Shown here piece by piece: positions 1 through 10,157 of a DNA stretch of 53,560 nt. The position numbers and the translations under genes were made by a program. Origin of the DNA: Acholeplasmatales bacterium (GTDB lineage: Bacteria > Bacillota_I > Bacilli_A > Acholeplasmatales > Anaeroplasmataceae); NCBI GenBank assembly GCA_024698125.1, contig JAILRQ010000024.1, positions 1 through 53,560 on the forward strand. Direction: 5' to 3'. The notes below the pieces were generated by a model. The model worked only from the letters and a program-made list of their open reading frames with translations. It searched no databases and was not told where the DNA came from. Each line of letters begins with the position of its first letter. The stretch's first letter is position 1.

Positions 1-415
1 CATTTGAAGGTAAATAAATGCTGGTAAGATAATATCCATTAATAAGCGAATTATTTAAACCATCACCTAATAAGAAAACCTTTCTAAGACCAAATAAATC
101 TCCTCTATATTTAATTTGATGCTGTATATAAAATTTACTTGTCTTTGAACCAGTTACTCGTCCCCATTGTGTAGAATAGTCTCTATCATAAAAGCCATAT
201 ACCTTATATCCATCTAGATATTCTGGAATTACAATAACTTCTTTTTCATTTCCAGAATCGGAAAGTCTAGTTAAAGCCGCCATCTCTTCTCCATTTTCTC
301 TTATTATTGAATATCTAAAATCTCCACTTTCGTATATCTCCCTTTTTACACATGAGCATAAACATACAAGTGGTATTAAAAGTAAAAGTAATAATATTAA
401 TATTTTCTTCTTCAT
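1..415 (-). CDS. Putative lipoprotein, 3' part beyond left edge (not in ORF track)
   Basis: Minus-strand ATG at 415 reads MKKKILILLLLLLIPLVCLCSCVKREIYESGDFRYSIIRENGEE..., open to position 1. Hydrophobic signal followed by a lipobox-like LCSC. Starts 4 nt after the stop of the 419..3949 ORF. Confidence 0.75.
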   Translation of the reverse strand, partial: MKKKILILLLLLLIPLVCLCSCVKREIYESGDFRYSIIRENGEEMAALTRLSDSGNEKEVIVIPEYLDGYKVYGFYDRDYSTQWGRVTGSKTSKFYIQHQIKYRGDLFGLRKVFLLGDGLNNSLINGYYLTSIYLPSN

Positions 416-418
416 ATA

Positions 419-3400
419 TTATTCAACCACCTTTATTGTATATTTTCTATATGATGTTTTCCAATCATCATCAAATGATCCTGATGCTCCAAATCTTATA
501 AATAACATATCACACTTTAAATCACTTAAATATATAGTAATCGTTTGGCTCTTAGTAGAATCTTTACTATTTGCGTCTGTTATATCATAAGATGTAATTA
601 AATCATTATCATCACTATAAGCACTCTTATAAAAAAATACATGTTGTGTACCATTATCTAATTCTCTTAGGGTTATTTCCATTTTTATTTGAATCTTTAT
701 GTATCCAAATTCTTTTAATTCTGATACACCTATTTTTAGTACTTCATATAAATTTATTATATCATAACTTTGTTTATATCTTCCACTATCTGTTATCTTA
801 TATTCATTTGTAGTAGTATAATTTCCATTTTTATACCATTTACAATATAATTCAATTGCCCCATAATAGTGCTCTTTAAATCCATTAATATACTCATAAG
901 AATAATCACACTCATTCTCATCTACATCTGCTCTATTATACCAACCAAGATAAACATATCCGTTTACAATTGGTTTATACAATATAGTCTCATCATAATA
1001 ATGGTAATACCCAGTAAATGTATCATATCTTCCAGCAAATCCATTGTAATGATATGTTATTTTATATTTTGTTTGTTGCCAAACTGCCGTAAGTGTTATT
1101 TCTCTATCTTCTTTATCTAAACCTGATGAAATAAAATTTGCCATATAATATTCTCTACCAGGAAAATATCTTTTTCCATCATCTGTTAACCAATAAAGTA
1201 TATCATCACAATATAATCTATGTCCAAATGGGATCCCTATATCTGTATAATAATTATAATCTATTTCTTCAACTGTTTTATTATTATATGAATATCCTCT
1301 ATTATAATCATAAATTATTCTATATTTAAAATATGCCCATTTAGCCCAATATTCATTCACATCATCATAACCTATTATATTTGATTCATAGCTGTTTTGA
1401 CATTTATTATCATAATAAAGGCTTTCTAAATAATATGTGTAATATCCTGTATCAGAGTTTTTATAATATATTTTTGTTATGTCAAGTGTTTCTCCTTCAT
1501 ATAATTTATATAACACTTCCCCTACATATAAATCATCATCACAAGTATATTCTATAAACTTCTTTATTACATAAGCTTTATCTACATCAACACCATCAAA
1601 TACATTAATCTCTAATTCTATTAATTCTTCATAATAATCCTTTAATTCTTTTGTACAATTGAACACTATAGTTTCATCATAATTAAATATCTCATTTATA
1701 TTATTGTATGGCATTGATACATATATTTTTAAATTATTTATATTAACAAATGCATTTGAATTTATTATCTTAACATTTGCTGGAATATATATTGTTAGTG
1801 TTTCTATATTTGAAAATGAATTTGATGATATAGATTCAATCCCTTCTAAATCATTATAATCTAATATAATTTCATCATCAGTTGATGAATATCCTATAAT
1901 AGTCTTTCCAATTACTATCAGTCCACTATTATCTTCTAGTGAATCTTGATACCATAATGTTTCATTAAATGCATTTTCTCCTACATACACAACCTTATTT
2001 CCGATTATAGTACTTAAGCTTGCACATCCTAAAAAAGCATTTGCTTCCACATTTATTACATTATTTAGATTGATACTTCTTATATTTGCATTGTAAAACG
2101 CATTTGAGTCTATTTCAATTACACTAGTTGGTACAACAAAGTTTGATTCATTTCTTCCTTCAGGATATTTATAAAGACAAGTCATATCTTTATTATATAA
2201 AATTCCACTATAACTTCTATAATTAGAAGAATCTATTATATTAATATTTAATAAAGATTCACATCCAGCAAATGATGTTGTATATGCTAAATCTTTTATA
2301 TTACCAATGACATTAATTTCTTCTAATTTAGTACAATCTGAGAATGCATAATCTTTTATAATTTCCACATTAGAAGGTATAGTAATTTTTATAACATCAT
2401 CATTTGACTGAAATGCACCATATCCTATTTCCTTTACTATCTTCCCTTTTATTTCACTTGGAATATCAACAACAGTATCATTACCTAGATATGAATATAT
2501 TCCAACACTATTTTCATCAATTTCATATGTTAGATATTCTGGCTTAATAATTCTACTAATATAGTTTGGATTATTATAATTTCTTTCATCCATTTCTATA
2601 TTCTTACATATGTAATTAATAAATGCCTTGTCTTTCACTTCTAAATTATGTACTACTGGTAATTGTTCAGGATCAGCACAGTTACCCATATCACAATTGT
2701 AAGGTGAAAAAATCTTTGTATAATTTTTAAATCCTCTATATCCCTCTCCTAATTGTGATTTCAAATCAACAAGACCATCATTCATCCAAACTAGTCTCTT
2801 TTTTATTCCTTTGTACTCACTTTCATTCTCTAGTGTTGCCAATAGCGCTGTCATCAAATTTAAATCATCATTATTGCTTGTTCCTAAAGCGCCAATGAGG
2901 CTTTTTGTTAGATTATCCCATCCATTTGTATGAAATATGCTATATTGAACACTTTGCATTTCTATTCTGAATAATTGGTCCGCTGCAATAAATCTTAGAG
3001 AATTAAATATACCTTTAGACATTCCAAACTTATCTCTATAATCCTCCATTTTTTTCGATGTGAGAAGCTTTTCTAAAAAACCATATGTCGTAGATCCACC
3101 CATCGCATAAACATTTATATGTTTATAAAGTGAGTAATTACTATTCCAACGCTCTTTATAAGATTTATATAGTTCTTCGTTAACTATATCTTTCTCTCCA
3201 TTTGTGCTTTCATCTCCTGAACCAATTTCACAATTATTATATTCTACATCAATCTTGGCTGTAGTTGAACCAACGTATGGTGTCCCCATGCTAAATATCT
3301 GATTTACCATATCAGGATGATCCATTGCATAAAGTAGATTAATCAACCCACCCCTTGAGTGTCCAATCAAATTTACTTTTGGTAATAAACCATCATTATT

Positions 3401-3949
3401 TTCTTTTATTTCATTTACAACTTTACTTACTGCCTTGTCAAACTGACTATACACATCATCGTTTGTATCATATGCGTACGCAGCTTCAAATAAAACTATA
3501 GTATGATATGAAGAATTATATTCGTATTCATCTATAAAAAACTGTGTAATATCTTCAATTCTTATTGATAAATAATTCATTTTAGCATACTTAATAATAA
3601 CTTTATTATCCATGCATTCACTTAATGCACTAACAATATTATTTTTATCACTCACTTTAATCATTTCGCCATTTGTATCAAAGATTGGTACAAAATGAGA
3701 AATGTCTCCACCTAATCCTGGATTAATTACAGTTAATAACACTTCATCATCTACGTAATTACTATTTCTTTGATCCATTTTATAATGCGATTGATTAGAT
3801 AAATGCTCTGTATCATAATCAAAAGTATTTGCAGAACTTAAAATCCTATCATAGTTTTCATAAGCATGTACTTTATTACTTATACTTTGAATAAAAACCA
3901 TGAACAATATAACTATAAGCATAGTAAAATATAATTTTAATTTTTTCAT
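419..3949 (-). CDS. Secreted lipase/alpha-beta hydrolase fused to BspA-like leucine-rich repeats and InlB-type repeats
   Basis: N-terminal signal sequence; GHSRGG nucleophile elbow; NDGLVDLKSQ segment and later HNLE; LRR_5/BspA-like repeats (IPSNVEIIKDYAFSDCTKLEEI, IDSNAFYNANIRSINL); InlB-like YKITYHYNG...GYVYLGWY. Confidence 0.8.
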   Translation of the reverse strand: MKKLKLYFTMLIVILFMVFIQSISNKVHAYENYDRILSSANTFDYDTEHLSNQSHYKMDQRNSNYVDDEVLLTVINPGLGGDISHFVPIFDTNGEMIKVSDKNNIVSALSECMDNKVIIKYAKMNYLSIRIEDITQFFIDEYEYNSSYHTIVLFEAAYAYDTNDDVYSQFDKAVSKVVNEIKENNDGLLPKVNLIGHSRGGLINLLYAMDHPDMVNQIFSMGTPYVGSTTAKIDVEYNNCEIGSGDESTNGEKDIVNEELYKSYKERWNSNYSLYKHINVYAMGGSTTYGFLEKLLTSKKMEDYRDKFGMSKGIFNSLRFIAADQLFRIEMQSVQYSIFHTNGWDNLTKSLIGALGTSNNDDLNLMTALLATLENESEYKGIKKRLVWMNDGLVDLKSQLGEGYRGFKNYTKIFSPYNCDMGNCADPEQLPVVHNLEVKDKAFINYICKNIEMDERNYNNPNYISRIIKPEYLTYEIDENSVGIYSYLGNDTVVDIPSEIKGKIVKEIGYGAFQSNDDVIKITIPSNVEIIKDYAFSDCTKLEEINVIGNIKDLAYTTSFAGCESLLNINIIDSSNYRSYSGILYNKDMTCLYKYPEGRNESNFVVPTSVIEIDSNAFYNANIRSINLNNVINVEANAFLGCASLSTIIGNKVVYVGENAFNETLWYQDSLEDNSGLIVIGKTIIGYSSTDDEIILDYNDLEGIESISSNSFSNIETLTIYIPANVKIINSNAFVNINNLKIYVSMPYNNINEIFNYDETIVFNCTKELKDYYEELIELEINVFDGVDVDKAYVIKKFIEYTCDDDLYVGEVLYKLYEGETLDITKIYYKNSDTGYYTYYLESLYYDNKCQNSYESNIIGYDDVNEYWAKWAYFKYRIIYDYNRGYSYNNKTVEEIDYNYYTDIGIPFGHRLYCDDILYWLTDDGKRYFPGREYYMANFISSGLDKEDREITLTAVWQQTKYKITYHYNGFAGRYDTFTGYYHYYDETILYKPIVNGYVYLGWYNRADVDENECDYSYEYINGFKEHYYGAIELYCKWYKNGNYTTTNEYKITDSGRYKQSYDIINLYEVLKIGVSELKEFGYIKIQIKMEITLRELDNGTQHVFFYKSAYSDDNDLITSYDITDANSKDSTKSQTITIYLSDLKCDMLFIRFGASGSFDDDWKTSYRKYTIKVVE

Positions 3950-4030
3950 TTTTAAATACTCCCTATTCTATTAATAAAAAATTCACTATTTATATTTTAA
4001 TTTTACCATATTATTATAATCATTTGAATA

Positions 4031-4111
4031 CTACAATATAAAAAACTTAAATCCTAATAGTAAGCATCCAAGCCCTGCTAGAAGACCAATTACTGCATAT
4101 ACATAATCCAT
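4031..4111 (-). CDS. Possible 26-aa hydrophobic small protein
   Basis: ATG at 4111 preceded by GAGGTG; translation MDYVYAVIGLLAGLGCLLLGFKFFIL then TAG. Not in ORF track because of length. Confidence 0.4.
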   Translation of the reverse strand: MDYVYAVIGLLAGLGCLLLGFKFFIL

Positions 4112-4185
4112 AAGTTATAAAACACCTCAATTTGATAATATAGTAAGGCTGTCTTACAGATAGTTTATAATTGTAAAATTTTTGT

Positions 4186-4220
4186 AAAAAAGTAAAAAAG
4201 GAACGGTAAACCCGCTCCTT
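4186..4220 (-). terminator. Rho-independent terminator after M18 aminopeptidase
   Basis: Minus strand AAGGAGCGG-GTTTA-CCGTTCCTT followed by TTTTACTTTTTT. Confidence 0.75.
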
Positions 4221-4225
4221 CTATA

Positions 4226-5500
4226 TTAATATTTAATATCCTGATTAGAAATTTTAAGATTAATCTCATAAAAGCTCTTCATAATCTTATAATACTCCAA
4301 TACATCCTTACATCCTGCAGTTTCGTATGCTGAATGCATCGCAAGCTGTGGAAGTCCAATATCTACCATATGGATTCCAACGCTTCCCTGTAGTATATTT
4401 CCAAGAGTACTTCCACCAGCCACACCTGGCTTATTGTGGAACTCCTGATACTTAATTTTATCCCTATTGCATAAGTCAACAATTATGGCCTTAGATATAG
4501 CATCTGTTGTATATTTTAGGCTTGGATTTTCCTTTATTACAAATCCAGAGTTTAGAACTGGAGCATTTAGCATATCACTCTTATTCTTATAGTTTGGATG
4601 AATTGCATGAGCGTTATCTGCAGAAATAGCAATTGAATTAGATAAGGCCCTTAAAAGCTCTACCTCACTATATCCATTATCAATAAAGAATCTTTTAAGG
4701 GTATCATATAAAAAGCTTGATCCTGCACCCTGCATAGAGCTTGATCCTACCTCTTCATTATCGAATGAGGCAAACACCTTAAATGTATCACATGCACTTT
4801 CCATAAAAGCCTTTAGGGCAGTATAGTGAGAGGCAAGATTATCTATTCTTGATGCCATAAAGAATTCCTTTTTAGCACCAACTAGTGTTGGCTTCATATT
4901 ATTAAATAGCTCAAGCTCAAAGGATAGGATATCCTTCTTTTCTATACCATATTCCTTCTTTAATAGGTAATAGATATCAGCGTCATTAGATAAAATTGGC
5001 TTCATCTCATCAAGGCTATATTCATGACCCTTATTAATATCACGTCCAAAGTGAATACAAAGGTTTGGTATAGTACAAATGCTATTCTTAAAGGCTATTA
5101 GATTTTGCACAATAGTGCCATCCATAGACTTAGTAAGAACTCTTCCTCCAATTGATAGTGGTCTATCAAACCAAGAGGAATATATTGGTCCTCCATAAAC
5201 CTCTGTTTGTAGTGTTTGATACATTTTATCGTTTATAGATGAGTTCTCATTAATCTTAAAGCTTGGAGAATCTGTATGTGTTGAAATAATATTAATTGAT
5301 TTATTTGTAAAATCCTCTGGGAGGCTTATACAAATAATTGAGCTATTATTTCTTACAATAAAGAATCTATTAAGCCCCTTATATGAATCGCTCTCAGAAA
5401 CATTTATATATCCTGCCTCTAAAAGCTTCTTCTTTGTCTCATCTATTGCCTGAAACTTAGTTTTTGATAAATCTAAAAACTTTAATAAATCATTAACCAT
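4226..5500 (-). CDS. M18 family aminopeptidase
   Basis: STHTDSPSFKI, SWFDRPLSIGGRV, ASRIDNLASH, FDNEEVGSSSMQGAGS and ISADNAHAIHPNY are typical of M18/aspartyl aminopeptidases. Confidence 0.9.
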   Translation of the reverse strand: MVNDLLKFLDLSKTKFQAIDETKKKLLEAGYINVSESDSYKGLNRFFIVRNNSSIICISLPEDFTNKSINIISTHTDSPSFKINENSSINDKMYQTLQTEVYGGPIYSSWFDRPLSIGGRVLTKSMDGTIVQNLIAFKNSICTIPNLCIHFGRDINKGHEYSLDEMKPILSNDADIYYLLKKEYGIEKKDILSFELELFNNMKPTLVGAKKEFFMASRIDNLASHYTALKAFMESACDTFKVFASFDNEEVGSSSMQGAGSSFLYDTLKRFFIDNGYSEVELLRALSNSIAISADNAHAIHPNYKNKSDMLNAPVLNSGFVIKENPSLKYTTDAISKAIIVDLCNRDKIKYQEFHNKPGVAGGSTLGNILQGSVGIHMVDIGLPQLAMHSAYETAGCKDVLEYYKIMKSFYEINLKISNQDIKY

Positions 5501-5506
5501 AATAAT

Positions 5507-6226
5507 CTAGTCCTTTACTATTTGTGATACAAATATCTTGTTCTCATTACTCATTCCAATATGATAAATAAACTCTCGATCCTCATACTCATAAATATCA
5601 ATAACATCATCTAATGTTGTTTCCTTTACGTATTCGATATTAAGCTTATTTATTTTTACATTCTGTGGAATAACATCAAATACAATATCAGTATACTTTG
5701 AGTTATTCATATGCTTATTGTGGTCTAAATCTCTTTTTAATACCTTATGAGATGCGACCTTCTTAAATAGACTAAAATCTGGAGCCTTAACTCTTGGTAC
5801 ATCATCATAAAAGTTATCTTGTGGAAATGAAGTTGAACCATAATCAATTTTATCAGTTCTTGCGATTCTTCTGTTTACAACATCAATAATTACCCATTTA
5901 GATAATCCACGAGCAACTATATCACCACAGCTATCATATAGTGCATATTCACGGTTACAGTCTACTCTTCCCTTTTCATGAGGCCATGTTACAAGGCGTC
6001 CCTTTGTAAGTGGCTTCGGGTTTTTAAATATTTCAAATCTATTTCTTACAAGAACCCAAAAGTATCCTTTTTTAAGTGAACCCTCATATCCAATTCCAAG
6101 CTCCTCTGCATGAAGACCTGCAATGTCCTGAAATAGGGATAGGATTGCGGTTGGTGTTATATAATCCTCTGAATCAAAATCATTGGTTCTAAAATTAATA
6201 TCCATTTCATATTTTAATTCATTCAT
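5507..6226 (-). CDS. Acyl-ACP thioesterase (FatA/FatB-like, double hotdog)
   Basis: FQDIAGLHAEELGIGYE, YFWVLVRNRFEI, HNKHMNNSKYTDIVFD. Start set at 6226 (ATG with AAGGAG); the listed 6232 start is TTG. Confidence 0.85.
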   Translation of the reverse strand: MNELKYEMDINFRTNDFDSEDYITPTAILSLFQDIAGLHAEELGIGYEGSLKKGYFWVLVRNRFEIFKNPKPLTKGRLVTWPHEKGRVDCNREYALYDSCGDIVARGLSKWVIIDVVNRRIARTDKIDYGSTSFPQDNFYDDVPRVKAPDFSLFKKVASHKVLKRDLDHNKHMNNSKYTDIVFDVIPQNVKINKLNIEYVKETTLDDVIDIYEYEDREFIYHIGMSNENKIFVSQIVKD

Positions 6227-6249
6227 TTCCAAAACTCCTTTTAATACTA

Positions 6250-7086
6250 TTAGCTTCTTAGTGGACGATCTAGTGTTTCATCATGAATTGTATTTAAAAC
6301 ATCCATATCCTCTTTAGCTATAGTGAAATTTAAATCTAGGTTATCAATAATACGATTCTCATGTACTGACTTTGGTAATGGAAGGGTATTATTTTCAATA
6401 CAATATCTTAAGCAAATCTTTGCAGGAGATACATTATACTTCTTTGCGACCTCAAGCAATGTAGGATTTTCAAGCATCTTACCAGTCGCAAGTGGTGAAT
6501 ATGCCTCAACTAAAATGTCATTATCCTGACAATACTTTGTTAATGCAGGCTGTGTATTTCCAAGGAAATATCTAATTTGGTTTACCATTGGCTTTACACC
6601 AGTGTAATCCCAAATAGCCTTAATATCAGCCTCATGGAAATTAGAAACTCCAATTGACTTAATAAGTCCCTTATTATAAAGCTCAACAAATGCCTTCCAT
6701 ACTGCCTTATTTCCTTCAGTGTAATCTCCACCAACATTACTCCAAGGCCATGGAGCGTGAATTAGATATAGATCAATATAGTCTAGATCTAGGTTCTTTA
6801 GGGAAGTGTTGAAAGCCTCAAGTGCTCCTTCATATGTTTTTACATCTGCAGGACACTTAGTGGTAATAAAAAGATCGCTTCTTTTGGCTCCACTATCCTT
6901 AATAGCCTTACCGATAGATACCTCATTACCATATACTAGGGCAGTATCAATATGCTTATATCCAGCCTTGATTGCCCAGATTGTAGACTCATATGCTACA
7001 TCCCCATCTGGTGTTTGCCATGTACCGAATCCAACCTTTGGAATTTTAATTCCGTTACTTAATGTAAAATATTCATCTTTAATCAT
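6250..7086 (-). CDS. Aldo/keto reductase
   Basis: GYKHIDTALVYGNE, DLDYIDLYLIHAPWP, KSIGVSNF, LPLPKSVHENRI motifs. Confidence 0.9.
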   Translation of the reverse strand: MIKDEYFTLSNGIKIPKVGFGTWQTPDGDVAYESTIWAIKAGYKHIDTALVYGNEVSIGKAIKDSGAKRSDLFITTKCPADVKTYEGALEAFNTSLKNLDLDYIDLYLIHAPWPWSNVGGDYTEGNKAVWKAFVELYNKGLIKSIGVSNFHEADIKAIWDYTGVKPMVNQIRYFLGNTQPALTKYCQDNDILVEAYSPLATGKMLENPTLLEVAKKYNVSPAKICLRYCIENNTLPLPKSVHENRIIDNLDLNFTIAKEDMDVLNTIHDETLDRPLRS

Positions 7087-7113
7087 AAGTAAATCACCTC
7101 TTGTTATAATTAT

Positions 7114-7156
7114 AACAAAAAACTAGTGTCTTTCAAAATGTTAGGCACTAGTTTTA
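7114..7156 (-). terminator. Terminator at the end of the arginine operon
   Basis: Minus strand ACTAGTG...CACTAGT arms followed by a run of T. Confidence 0.7.
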
Positions 7157-7171
7157 AGAAGTTTTATTTAA

Positions 7172-8083
7172 TTAGTCCTTCATTAATGTAACCATAACGG
7201 CCTTTTGAGCATGAAGTCTATTCTCTGCCTCATCAAAGATTTCATTTGCGTGAGCCTCAAATACATCAGCTGTAATCTCCTCGCCACGGTGAGCAGGAAG
7301 ACAGTGTTGAACCATTGCATCCTTATGTGCAAGCTTCATGATTTCCTCATTTATTTGATACTTTCCAGCAAATACCTGCTTTCTCTTTTCAGTCTCTGCC
7401 TCTTCACCCATTGATGTCCATACATCAGTGAAGAATACATCGGCGTCTAAAGCCGCAACCTTTGGATCCTCAGTAAGTTCAAACATTCCAGGATAATCCT
7501 TAGCAAAGTCTAATACCTTTTGTGCAGGATAATATCCCTTAGGGCAAGCTACGCTTACCTTCATTCCAACCTTTAATGAACCAACGATAATAGAGTTAGC
7601 CATATTGTTTCCATCTCCGATATAGCATACCTTAAGTCCATCAAAAGCACCCTTGTGCTCACGAATTGTCATAAGGTCAGCTAAAACCTGGCAAGGATGT
7701 GAATAATCAGTTAAGGCGTTAATAACTGGCTTTCCACTCCACTTAGCTAAATCCTCTACTTCCTTTTGGTCAAATGTACGAATCATAATTCCATCAAGGT
7801 AGCGTCCTAAAACTCTTCCTGTATCCTCAATTGGCTCTCCACGTCCAATTTGTAGGTCACGAGATGATAGGAATAATGGATATCCACCAAGCTCATACAT
7901 ACCAACCTCAAATGAAACTCTTGTACGAGTTGATGACTTTTGGAATATTAATCCTAATGTCTTTCCCTTTAAAATTGGATGAGGTATACCATTCTTACGC
8001 TCAAACTTTAATTGATCTGCTAGGTTTAGTAAATCAATTATTTCTTCCTTTGTTAAATCTTGTAGTGTTAAAAAGTTCTTCAT
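7172..8083 (-). CDS. argF: Ornithine carbamoyltransferase
   Basis: FQKSSTRTRVSFEVGMYELGG, DYSHPCQVLADLMT, MVQHCLPAHRGEEI. Start MKNFLTLQDL preferred over the listed MLYM extension. Confidence 0.93.
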   Translation of the reverse strand: MKNFLTLQDLTKEEIIDLLNLADQLKFERKNGIPHPILKGKTLGLIFQKSSTRTRVSFEVGMYELGGYPLFLSSRDLQIGRGEPIEDTGRVLGRYLDGIMIRTFDQKEVEDLAKWSGKPVINALTDYSHPCQVLADLMTIREHKGAFDGLKVCYIGDGNNMANSIIVGSLKVGMKVSVACPKGYYPAQKVLDFAKDYPGMFELTEDPKVAALDADVFFTDVWTSMGEEAETEKRKQVFAGKYQINEEIMKLAHKDAMVQHCLPAHRGEEITADVFEAHANEIFDEAENRLHAQKAVMVTLMKD

Positions 8084-8106
8084 ATATAACACTCCTTTCC
8101 AGTTTT

Positions 8107-9279
8107 TTAATATCTATTAATAATATCGATTAAGATGTCTAATCCTTTATTTAAATCCTCAAATGAAATATTTAATGGAGGTAATAATCTAATCTTAGTC
8201 TTTGCAGTTAAACAAATTACTCCATTCTTAATTCCTTCTGCAACTACCTCAGATGCAACAATTCCATCCTTTAAGGCAATTCCAACCATTAATCCCTTAC
8301 CAGATACAGAAACTACGTTCTTTACATTCTTAAGCTTATCCTCAATAAGCTTTCTTGCTTCCTTAACATGAGCTAATAGCTTATCATCAATTCTTTTGAT
8401 AACACTATATGCTGCAGCAGCTGCAATTGGGTTTCCTCCAAATGTTGTTCCGTGCTCTCCATATCCTAGGGTATTTGCAGTCTTTTCAGAGAAAAGAATT
8501 GCTCCAAATGGAAGTCCTCCAGCAAGTCCCTTAGCTGTTGTTACAACATCAGGAGTTACTCCATACTCCATGTAGCTATATAGATATCCAGTTCTTCCGT
8601 TTCCAGTTTGAACCTCATCTACAATAAATACTAAATCCTTCTCCTTACATACCTTATCGATATACTTTATAAACTCAGGCTCAAGGGCATTTACTCCTCC
8701 CTCTCCCTGAACAGTTTCAATCATAATTGCACATGTCTTATCAGATATTGTGTTCTTAAGCTCCTCAATATCATTTGCATGTACATACTTAAATCCATCA
8801 ACAAATGGTCCAAAATACTTATGGAATACATCTTGTCCTGTTGCACTTAGTGTTGCAATAGTTCTTCCATGGAATGAGTTTACAAGAGTAATAATCTCAT
8901 ATCTATTCTCACCATACTTGTCGAATGAATACTTTCTTGCTGTCTTAATAGCGCACTCATTAGTTTCAGCTCCAGAGTTTGCGAAGAATACCTTCTTCAT
9001 TCCAGTCTTCTCGCAAAGCATTTTTGCAAGCTTAACCTGAGGCTCTGAGTAATAAAGATTTGAAGTATGCTGAATCTTATTTACCTGAGAAATAACAGCC
9101 TTCTTCCACTCCTCATCACAAATACCAAATATATTAGTTCCAATACCTGTTGAGAAGTCGATATACTCCTTACCATTTTCATCAATAAGTGTTGAATTAT
9201 GTCCACTAGTTAAAACAACATTAAATCTTTTATATGTATTAACTATATTTTCCTTATCAAGCTCTATAATATCACTCAT
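8107..9279 (-). CDS. argD: Acetylornithine aminotransferase
   Basis: PLP class III aminotransferase motifs: NSGAETNECAIKTARKY, FIVDEVQTGNGRTG, TTAKGLAGGLPFGA. Inside arg operon. Confidence 0.92.
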   Translation of the reverse strand: MSDIIELDKENIVNTYKRFNVVLTSGHNSTLIDENGKEYIDFSTGIGTNIFGICDEEWKKAVISQVNKIQHTSNLYYSEPQVKLAKMLCEKTGMKKVFFANSGAETNECAIKTARKYSFDKYGENRYEIITLVNSFHGRTIATLSATGQDVFHKYFGPFVDGFKYVHANDIEELKNTISDKTCAIMIETVQGEGGVNALEPEFIKYIDKVCKEKDLVFIVDEVQTGNGRTGYLYSYMEYGVTPDVVTTAKGLAGGLPFGAILFSEKTANTLGYGEHGTTFGGNPIAAAAAYSVIKRIDDKLLAHVKEARKLIEDKLKNVKNVVSVSGKGLMVGIALKDGIVASEVVAEGIKNGVICLTAKTKIRLLPPLNISFEDLNKGLDILIDIINRY

Positions 9280-9290
9280 ATTTTTAACTC

Positions 9291-10145
9291 CTACTTAAAC
9301 ATTGTTCCAATTCCCTCGTCGGTTAATACCTCGATAAGAATTGCATGTGGAACACGTCCATCAATAATAAATACCTTGTTGACACCACGTCTACGTGCTT
9401 CAACACAGCATTCTACCTTAGGAATCATACCACCATCAATAATTCCTTGCTTTTCAAGTGTCTTAAGCTCAGAAACATTAATTTCATGGATAAGAGTTGA
9501 ATCATCATTCTTATCTCTTAATAATCCCTTAATATCAGTTACTGCAATAAAGGCCTCTGCCTTTAGGGCACCAGCAATTCTTGCTGCTGCAGTATCTGCA
9601 TTAATATTATAGCTATTTCCATCCTCATCTGTACCAACAGTTGAGATAACTGGAATATATCCATGATCAAGTGCTGTCATAATAACATCTGGATTAACCT
9701 CAGCGATATCACCAACAAATCCATACTTGTCCTTATTCTTAAACTTACACTTAATCATACCACCATCCATACCAGATAGTCCGATAGCCTTACCACCCTT
9801 AGTTCCAATAAGCTTTACTAGGTCCTTATTTACCTTACCTGCTAAAACCATTTGAACTATATCTGCACCATCACGGTCAGTATATCGTAGTCCATCTACC
9901 TTAATTGTTTCTTTTCCATATGCCTTAAATGCTGTATTAATTTCAGGTCCACCACCATGGACAAGAACAACCTTAACACCAACTAAAGATAGTAAAACTA
10001 CATCCTGCATAACTGATTGCTTAAGATTGTCATCTATCATGGCATTTCCACCATACTTTACAACAATAGTCTTTCCATAATACTTTTGAATATATGGTAA
10101 GGCATGTACTAAAATTTCTGCTTGCTCTTCATTTGAAAACTTCAC
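9291..10145 (-). CDS. argB: Acetylglutamate kinase
   Basis: VVKYGGNAM, VLVHGGGPEIN, GGMIPKVECC; operon context. Confidence 0.93.
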   Translation of the reverse strand: MKFSNEEQAEILVHALPYIQKYYGKTIVVKYGGNAMIDDNLKQSVMQDVVLLSLVGVKVVLVHGGGPEINTAFKAYGKETIKVDGLRYTDRDGADIVQMVLAGKVNKDLVKLIGTKGGKAIGLSGMDGGMIKCKFKNKDKYGFVGDIAEVNPDVIMTALDHGYIPVISTVGTDEDGNSYNINADTAAARIAGALKAEAFIAVTDIKGLLRDKNDDSTLIHEINVSELKTLEKQGIIDGGMIPKVECCVEARRRGVNKVFIIDGRVPHAILIEVLTDEGIGTMFK

Positions 10146-10157
10146 AGGAATTACCTC

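Noticed and set aside
869-1329. Plus-strand ORFs inside the lipase/LRR gene
   Set aside because: Low-complexity I/Y/L-rich translations antisense to a well-supported CDS; no recognisable domain.
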